Positions 58,983 to 64,000 of a stretch of DNA of 64,000 nt are shown in pieces. This DNA is from Nonomuraea dietziae (GTDB taxonomy: Bacteria > Actinomycetota > Actinomycetes > Streptosporangiales > Streptosporangiaceae), in contig NZ_JACIBV010000001.1 in assembly GCF_014195505.1 (NCBI RefSeq), positions 6,262,001 through 6,326,000 of the forward strand. The letters are read 5' to 3'. Position numbers and translations under genes: made by a program. Within the stretch, counting starts at the first letter, position 1, and each line of letters starts with the position of its first letter. Under the pieces are notes generated by a model that saw nothing but the letters and a program-made list of their open reading frames with translations, was not told where the DNA came from and did no database searches.

Positions 58983-59195
58983 CCCCCGCCTGGGCCCTGC
59001 AGGATGGGTTGGAGGCCGCGGGACCAAAGGCCGGCGCGGCGGAGGTGTCGTTCATGTGAGGCGCTCTCTGTCAGAGCACCCTCAACCCGCCCGCCCGAAG
59101 GCCCGCCGACGTCGCGCCCCCGGAGCCGTCGGTGTTCCTCCGTATGGTGGACGCGTTCAAGCTCCCTGCTCGCGCCCCACGCGCCGGAGGATTCC

Positions 59196-60284
59196 GTGGC
59201 CGTCGCCCGTCTTGTCGCCACCGTCGCCGCACCGCTGGACCCTGCGTTCGCCGACGCTCCCCAGGTGCTGCACCGGCCCGGACGCGCGCTGCTCGTCCAG
59301 CGCGGTGACACCGAACTGGTCGTCCTCGATCTGGACGTGGCCACCGCAGGCGGGCGGCTCATGGAGACGCGCTTCCCTGCCCCGTGGCCGCGCCGCTTCG
59401 GATCGGTGACCGTCTCGCCGGAGGGTGAGGCCGCGGTGTTCGCCGGCGTGCACGCGCTGCGCTGCGTGGAGGCGACCGGGGCGACGCGCTGGGAGGTACG
59501 GCACGGCTGCTGGGAGGGCGAGGACCCCCACACGCACACGTCGTTCGCCGAATACGCCGCCGACGAGGACCACTGGTCCGCCGACAACGGATCAGCCGCC
59601 TTCTCCGCCGACGGCAAGCTCGTCTGGGCGCACGTCCGCGGCCCGTTGGGTGACACCGGGGAGACGGAGGACGACCAGGAGCTGTGGCTCGTCATCGACG
59701 CCACGAACGGCACGGTCCTGGGACACGCGAACACCATGACCGTGGCCTCCAGCTCCGAGCACACCCCGCACCCGGACCCCGCGCAGATGGGACTGAGCGT
59801 CGGCGAGGGCGAGGAAGGCTCGCCCGTGCTGTGGGGACGCTGGGACGGGCAGCGGCTGACCACCGAACAGCTCGACATCGAGCGCATTCTGCTGGCCGTG
59901 AGCCCATCCGGCCGCCACCTTCTGACCGCCCCCCTCGAGCAGGGGACCCTCTCCCTGCACCAGGTGCAGGACGGCACGGTCCTGCGGGAACTGGACGCCC
60001 AGGGCACGGTGACGCCACACCCGGGGAACACCGGCGGCGACAGGATCTACTGGGACCACGAGGCGGCCTTCGTGGACGAGGACACCGTCGTCGCCGGCAC
60101 CTCCGTGTGCGACGCCCGGTACGGCACAGTCCGCCACTGGCTCGTCGACGTGCGGGAAATGACCCTGCGCGGCGAGATCTCCTACCCCTTCCCCGTCTCA
60201 GGGCATCCCCGCTCAGCGGGCGGCGGCACCTGGTACACGATCTCCGAGGACCGGACGTCCGTGCACCTGTGGCGATCCCATTGA
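59196..60284 (+). CDS. Beta-propeller-like protein of unknown function
   Basis: 362 residues from GTG 59196, with GGAGG 5 bases upstream. Repeated blocks with WD/PQQ-like texture: LVQRGDTELVVLDLDVATAG, VTVSPEGEAAVFAGVHALRC, AAFSADGKLVWAHVRGP, LLAVSPSGRHLLTAPLEQG. No signal peptide, so cytosolic. I recognise no family. Other frames upstream (59004-59195) look like spacer and are not used. Confidence 0.75.
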   Translation: MAVARLVATVAAPLDPAFADAPQVLHRPGRALLVQRGDTELVVLDLDVATAGGRLMETRFPAPWPRRFGSVTVSPEGEAAVFAGVHALRCVEATGATRWEVRHGCWEGEDPHTHTSFAEYAADEDHWSADNGSAAFSADGKLVWAHVRGPLGDTGETEDDQELWLVIDATNGTVLGHANTMTVASSSEHTPHPDPAQMGLSVGEGEEGSPVLWGRWDGQRLTTEQLDIERILLAVSPSGRHLLTAPLEQGTLSLHQVQDGTVLRELDAQGTVTPHPGNTGGDRIYWDHEAAFVDEDTVVAGTSVCDARYGTVRHWLVDVREMTLRGEISYPFPVSGHPRSAGGGTWYTISEDRTSVHLWRSH

Positions 60285-60318
60285 CATACCAGCCGGTTAT
60301 ATTAACAATCGGTTATAT
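60281..60318 (+). promoter_or_regulatory. Leaderless promoter with direct repeats at the ArsR start
   Basis: TTGACA (60281-60286), 17-base spacer, AACAAT (60304-60309), and the ATG at 60317, about 7 bases after the -10: a leaderless layout. Two copies of CGGTTATAT (60294-60302 and 60310-60318, 16 bases apart) cover the spacer and start, and are a probable ArsR operator. Confidence 0.75.
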
Positions 60319-60658
60319 GAGTGTGGATGCCCTTGACGTCACCTTCGCCGCCCTCGCCGACCCGACGCGCCGCGCGATCCTGGCCCGGCTCAAGGTCGGC
60401 GAGGCCACGGTGACGGAGCTGGCGGCGCCGTTCGACATGACGCAGCCGGCGATCTCCAAGCATCTCAAGGTCCTGGAGCGCGCCGGGCTCATCTCCCGCG
60501 GTCGGGACAGGCAACGACGGCCCTGCAGGCTGGAGACCGCCGCGCTCAAGGAGGCCACCGACTGGCTGGAGGGTTACCGGAGCTTCTGGGCGGACCGCTA
60601 CGACAACCTCGACACGCTTCTGAGCGAGCTCAAGGAAGAGGACACCCGTCATGAGTGA
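60317..60658 (+). CDS. ArsR-family transcriptional regulator
   Basis: 113 residues, compact winged helix: VTFAALADPTRRAILARLKV, ATVTELAAPFDMTQPAISKHLKVL, RAGLISRGRDRQRRPCRLE. No metal-binding ELCVC motif, so the type associated with SRPBCC genes. ATG 60317 lies inside its probable operator. It overlaps the next gene by 8 bases and leads a three-gene operon with a mycothiol-dependent isomerase-like and an SRPBCC protein. Confidence 0.93.
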   Translation: MSVDALDVTFAALADPTRRAILARLKVGEATVTELAAPFDMTQPAISKHLKVLERAGLISRGRDRQRRPCRLETAALKEATDWLEGYRSFWADRYDNLDTLLSELKEEDTRHE

Positions 60659-61244
60659 GACAGCCGACCGCTACCGGCGGCGAGCCGACGCGTTCGAGCG
60701 CAAGGTCGTGGCCGTGCGCCCGGACCAGTGGGCGAACCCGTCCCCTTGTGAGAAGTGGACGGCCAGGCAGGTGGTGCGGCACATCCTCGACATGCACGCC
60801 GTCATGCTGCGCCCGCTCGGTCGCTCCCTCAGCCCCGCGCCATCGGTGGACGAGGACCCGCTGGCCGCGTTCCGCGCCGCCCGCGCGGACGTGGAGGCGA
60901 TCCTGGACGACCCCGCGCTCGCGGGCCAGGAGTGCGACACACCCTCCGGCCGGGTGACCGCCGAGCAGCACATCGACCAGGTCGTCAGTGAGGACCTCCC
61001 GATGCACGGCTGGGACCTCGCCCGCGCCACGGGCCAGGACGACACGATCGACCCCGAAGACGTCGAGCGAGCCTGGGCGGCCATGAAGGCGCTGCCCGCC
61101 GAGCTGGTGGAGAAGTTCCGCACGCCGGGCGCGTTCGGGCCGGACGTCGAGGTGTTCGGCCCCGAGGTGAAGGTCGAGGAGGGCGCCTCCCCGCAGGACA
61201 GGCTGCTCGCCTTCATCGGCAGGGATCCGCGGTGGCGTCCATGA
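60651..61244 (+). CDS. TIGR03086/DinB-like metal-binding protein
   Basis: 197 residues. Four-helix DinB/mycothiol maleylpyruvate isomerase N fold: ADRYRRRADAFERKVVAVRP, WANPSPCEKWTARQVVRHIL (first His), AEQHIDQVVSEDLPMHGWDL (second His pair), the metal triad of this family. Actinobacterial relatives use mycothiol or bind a divalent metal. Coupled to ArsR and to the SRPBCC gene by start-stop overlaps. Confidence 0.88.
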   Translation: MSETADRYRRRADAFERKVVAVRPDQWANPSPCEKWTARQVVRHILDMHAVMLRPLGRSLSPAPSVDEDPLAAFRAARADVEAILDDPALAGQECDTPSGRVTAEQHIDQVVSEDLPMHGWDLARATGQDDTIDPEDVERAWAAMKALPAELVEKFRTPGAFGPDVEVFGPEVKVEEGASPQDRLLAFIGRDPRWRP

Positions 61245-61717
61245 CAGCGGAGCTGACCGTCGCCACGCCGTCGGACCGCGCCATCGTCATGACCCGGTCG
61301 TTCCACGCCTCACGTCACCTGGTCTTCGCCGCCTGGACCAGGCCGGAGCTGATCAGACGGTGGTACGGCGCGCGCGGCTGGGACATCGTCGAAGCGCGGA
61401 TCGACCTGCGGGTGGGCGGCGCCTGGCGGTTCGTCTGGCATGGGCCCGACGGAGCGGTCATGGCCTCGGGCGGCGTCTACCGCGACATCGTCCCACCCTC
61501 CCTGCTGTCCTACACCGAGTCCTTCGACGACCACTGGTTTCCGGGCGAGGCGTTGGTCAGCCACGACTTCACCGAGAAGAACGGCACGACGACCCTCACC
61601 ACGACGCACCTGTTCGCCTCGAAGCAGGCGCGTGACCTGGTGATCGCATCCCCCATGGAGCGCGGCGTCCGCGAGGGGTACGAACGGCTCGACGAGCTCC
61701 TCCTGACCCTTCCCTGA
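61241..61717 (+). CDS. SRPBCC (AHSA1-like) protein
   Basis: 158 residues. One START-like domain: IVMTRSFHASRHLVFAAWTR, LIRRWYGARGWDIVEARIDL, RVGGAWRFVWHGPDG, GVYRDIVPPSLLSYTE and ending in a long C-terminal helix. ATG 61241 overlaps the DinB-like stop (ATGA); GTG 61232 is possible. Third gene of an ArsR operon; the same pairing of ArsR with SRPBCC is found at 48467-49856. The ligand is unknown. It ends 3 bases before the convergent tctA stop. Confidence 0.9.
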   Translation: MTAELTVATPSDRAIVMTRSFHASRHLVFAAWTRPELIRRWYGARGWDIVEARIDLRVGGAWRFVWHGPDGAVMASGGVYRDIVPPSLLSYTESFDDHWFPGEALVSHDFTEKNGTTTLTTTHLFASKQARDLVIASPMERGVREGYERLDELLLTLP

Positions 61718-61720
61718 GTC

Positions 61721-63226
61721 CTAGTCCTCCTCCGTGAACATGACCTCGCGGCGCCTGCGAATCGTCGGGAGGGCGGCGGCGACGAGCGCCGCTACGGCCA
61801 GTGCCAGGAGCACCGCGGAGATCGGCCGGGTCAGGAAGACCGAGGGGTCGCCGCGGGAGATGATGAGCGCCCGCCGCATGTTCTCCTCGAGCAGGGGCCC
61901 GAGGACGAAGCCGAGCAGCAGGGGCGCCGGTTCGCAGCCGCACTTGATCAGGACGTAGCCCAGGAGCCCGAAGAACACGATCGCGTAGACGTCGTACGCG
62001 TTGAACCCCAGGGAGTACGTGCCGATCGCCGCGAACAGAATGATCATCGGGAACAGCACCTGGTACGGGATGCGCAGCATGCGCACCCAGACGCCGATCA
62101 GCGGCAGGTTCAGCAGGACGAGCAGCACGTTGCCGATCCACATCGACGCGATCAGGCCCCAGAACAGCGCCGGTTCGTCGGTGATGACGTTCGGGCCTGG
62201 GGTGATGCCGTGGACGATGAACGCGCCGACCATCAGCGCCATGACCGGGTGGGCGGGCAGGCCCAGGGTGAGCAGCGGGATGAACGACGTCTGCGCGGCG
62301 GCGTTGTTCGCCGACTCGGGGCCCGCGACGCCCTCGATAGCGCCGCGTCCGAACTCCTGCGGCCGCTTCGAGATCCGCTTCTCCACGGCGTACGAGGTGA
62401 ACGAGGCCAGCACGTGGCCACCGCCGGGCAGGACGCCGAGGGCGGCGCCGAGACCGGTGCCCCGCAGGATCGGGCCGACGATCCGACGCCGGTCCTCGCG
62501 GGTCGGCCAGAGGTTCTTGACCTTGCTGACGATCGCCGTGCGGGTCTGCTCGTTCTCCAGGTTGCGCAGGATTTCGGCCACCCCGAACATGCCGACGGCG
62601 ACCGAGACGAAGTCGATGCCGCCGTACAGCTCGCGCTGGTCGAACACGAACCGGGGCGTGCCGGTGTAGATGTCCTGGCCGACCGTGCCGAGCAGGACGC
62701 CGAGCGCGATCATCGCCAGCGCCTTGAGCGCCGAGCCACGCGCCAGCGCGATCGACACGATCAGGCCGAGCAGTACCAGCGAGAAGTATTCGGCAGGGCC
62801 GAACTTCAACGCGACGCGGGCCAGCGGTGGGGCCGCGACGGCCAGGACGACGGTGGCCACCGTACCGGCGATGAAGGATCCGACCGCGGCGGTCGCCAGC
62901 GCGGCGCCGGCCCGGCCATGCCGGGCCATCTCGTGCCCGTCCAGCGCGGTGACCGCCGCCGACGACTCACCGGGCAGGTTGATCAGGATGGCGGTCGTCG
63001 AGCCGCCGTACTGTGCGCCGTAATAGATGCCGGCCAGCATGATCAGCGCCGTCACCGGCTCGAAGCTGAACGTGATCGGCAGCAGCATCGCCACCGTCGC
63101 CGTCGGCCCGATGCCGGGCAGCACGCCGACCGCCGTACCGAGCAGCACTCCCACGAAGCAGTAGAGGACGTTCTGGACCAGGAGGGCGGTGGAGAAGCCC
63201 AGCGCGAGGTTGTCGAGAAGTTCCAT
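61721..63226 (-). CDS. tctA: Tripartite tricarboxylate transporter, large membrane subunit
   Basis: 501 residues with about 12 helices. The family marks are ALLVQNVLYCFVGVLLGTAVGVLPGIGP, here cut to LGTAVGVLPGIGPTATVAML, GIYYGAQYGGSTTAILINLP and GVAGPESANNAAAQTSFIPLL, all typical of TctA. It forms the solute channel of a sodium-driven tricarboxylate/dicarboxylate uptake system with TctB and TctC. Separated from tctB by 20 bases. Confidence 0.95.
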   Translation of the reverse strand: MELLDNLALGFSTALLVQNVLYCFVGVLLGTAVGVLPGIGPTATVAMLLPITFSFEPVTALIMLAGIYYGAQYGGSTTAILINLPGESSAAVTALDGHEMARHGRAGAALATAAVGSFIAGTVATVVLAVAAPPLARVALKFGPAEYFSLVLLGLIVSIALARGSALKALAMIALGVLLGTVGQDIYTGTPRFVFDQRELYGGIDFVSVAVGMFGVAEILRNLENEQTRTAIVSKVKNLWPTREDRRRIVGPILRGTGLGAALGVLPGGGHVLASFTSYAVEKRISKRPQEFGRGAIEGVAGPESANNAAAQTSFIPLLTLGLPAHPVMALMVGAFIVHGITPGPNVITDEPALFWGLIASMWIGNVLLVLLNLPLIGVWVRMLRIPYQVLFPMIILFAAIGTYSLGFNAYDVYAIVFFGLLGYVLIKCGCEPAPLLLGFVLGPLLEENMRRALIISRGDPSVFLTRPISAVLLALAVAALVAAALPTIRRRREVMFTEED

Positions 63227-63246
63227 GCCTCAATCCGGATGCCGCG

Positions 63247-63708
63247 TCAGAACCCCAGCCACGGGCCCCAGAGAGGGATCCGCAGCTGTAGTCCGACGAC
63301 GAAGATGAGCGTGCTCGCCACGGTCAGCCCCGCGGTCACGGCCACTGCCATGAGAGGCCGTACGCGCGAGCTGGCCAGCGTGGTGAGCAGGGCGGTCACC
63401 GCCGACGTCGGCACGAATCCGAGGCCCCGGACGGTGAATCCGAAGAACAGGAGCGCGAGCACGACGAAGACGACCGCGCGCCAGGGGATCGGGCCGAACG
63501 CGACCACCTCGCCGGCGATGAGTCCCTTGACGACGATCGCCAGGCCCAGCACGGCCACGATCGCGCCGACCAGCAGCGGGAAGGCGCCGGGGCCCATCCG
63601 CAGTGGGGTGCCCAGCTCGTAGCCGAGCGACCCCACCACGAACGCGCCACCGATCAGGACGAAGATCGCCCCGGCGAGGACGTCAGGCAAGGACCGGCGG
63701 CGCTCCAC
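63247..63708 (-). CDS. tctB: Tripartite tricarboxylate transporter, small membrane subunit
   Basis: 153 residues with 4 membrane helices (VLAGAIFVLIGGAFVVGSLG, GPGAFPLLVGAIVAVLGLAI, AVVFVVLALLFFGFTVRGLG and a final pair). The segment RMGPGAFPLL is the usual TctB mark. It partners TctA. Starts 1 base after the tctC stop. Confidence 0.9.
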   Translation of the reverse strand: MERRRSLPDVLAGAIFVLIGGAFVVGSLGYELGTPLRMGPGAFPLLVGAIVAVLGLAIVVKGLIAGEVVAFGPIPWRAVVFVVLALLFFGFTVRGLGFVPTSAVTALLTTLASSRVRPLMAVAVTAGLTVASTLIFVVGLQLRIPLWGPWLGF

Positions 63709-63709
63709 C

Positions 63710-64000
63710 TCAGGAGACCTTGACGCCGGCGTCGGTGATGACCTTCGCCCAGGTGCCGAGCTGCTCTTCGAGCTTGGTCCGGTGCGCCTGCGGGGTCGCG
63801 TCCTCGGCCGGGACCGGGGCGGTGCCGAGCTTGGCCATCTGGTCGATGACCTTCTGGTCGGCCAGTGCGACCTTCAGCGCCTCGGACAGCTTCTGGACGA
63901 CGTCCTGCGGCGTGCCGGTCGGGACGTAGAGACCGTGCCACACGCTGACCTGGAGCTTGGGCAGCCCTGCCTCGGTCGTGGTGGGCACGTCGGGCAGGCT
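63710..64000 (-). CDS. tctC: Tripartite tricarboxylate transporter substrate-binding protein, C-terminal part
   Basis: The frame is open past the right edge (minus strand), so only the last 96 codons are seen. SLPDVPTTTEAGLPKLQVSV, WHGLYVPTGTPQDVVQKLSE and LGTWAKVITDAGVKVS are typical of the C-terminal end of Bug/TctC proteins that bind carboxylates outside the membrane and deliver them to TctAB. The signal peptide lies outside the window. Confidence 0.92.
   Translation of the reverse strand, partial: SLPDVPTTTEAGLPKLQVSVWHGLYVPTGTPQDVVQKLSEALKVALADQKVIDQMAKLGTAPVPAEDATPQAHRTKLEEQLGTWAKVITDAGVKVS

Overview
The window is 64 kb of very GC-rich DNA with dense, short-spaced genes, many 4-base ATGA/GTGA start-stop overlaps, frequent GTG starts, several TetR, ArsR and PucR regulators and NarL-type two-component pairs. 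This fits an actinomycete chromosome. The style (frequent AGG arginine codons, MEDS/STAS and MauE-like proteins) suggests a Streptosporangiales-type filamentous actinomycete, but that placement is inference. I see no rRNA, tRNA, CRISPR array, transposase or phage gene.

Layout. 1-2.9 kb: end of a glycosyltransferase, a secreted protein, and a TetR/DUF6204 pair. 2.9-13.6 kb: a lipid or polyketide island. An antigen-85-like secreted esterase and a TetR face a single-module type I PKS (ACP-KS-AT-reduced DH-KR-ACP-TE), which is coupled to a crotonyl-CoA carboxylase/reductase (CCR) and followed by a PucR regulator and an EF-hand protein. The CCR carries pocket substitutions expected of a long-chain alkylmalonyl-CoA producer. 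13.7-18.6 kb: a signalling island (tyrosine phosphatase, NarL regulator, RsbW-like ATPase, double-PAS histidine kinase, lone receiver, MEDS-STAS protein). 18.6-25 kb: fused SecDF, a GH13 trehalose-synthase-like enzyme, and a TetR/SDR/hydrolase unit with clear palindromic operators.

25-36.6 kb: an anaerobic and low-oxygen respiration block. The minus-strand order is narG-narH-narJ-narI-histidine kinase-response regulator, all overlapping by 4 bases, then cydA-cydB. A divergent nitrate transporter and a small coiled-coil protein lie on the plus strand. 36.6-52 kb: metabolic and membrane genes (desaturase, phosphotransferase, LtrA, hydrolases, amidohydrolase, AlkZ-like winged-helix protein, quinone oxidoreductase, DUF4239 and Pro-rich proteins, serine hydrolase, uronate dehydrogenase, ArsR/SRPBCC, MMPL transporter). 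52-59 kb: a 1202-residue phosphoesterase/beta-propeller membrane protein, a His-rich NicO metal transporter, and a three-gene unit: a 15-cysteine DPBB-like protein without a signal peptide, a Tat-signal protein and a MauE-like membrane protein. 59-64 kb: a beta-propeller-like protein, an ArsR/DinB/SRPBCC operon and a tripartite tricarboxylate transporter cut by the right edge.

Caution: the PKS thioesterase, narG, ltrA and a small unrecognised ORF each carry one extra base that shifts the frame. Four single-base insertions of the same sign suggest sequencing error rather than gene decay, so these genes are annotated across the shift. The two most interesting systems are the PKS-CCR-esterase island and the DPBB/Tat/MauE trio.
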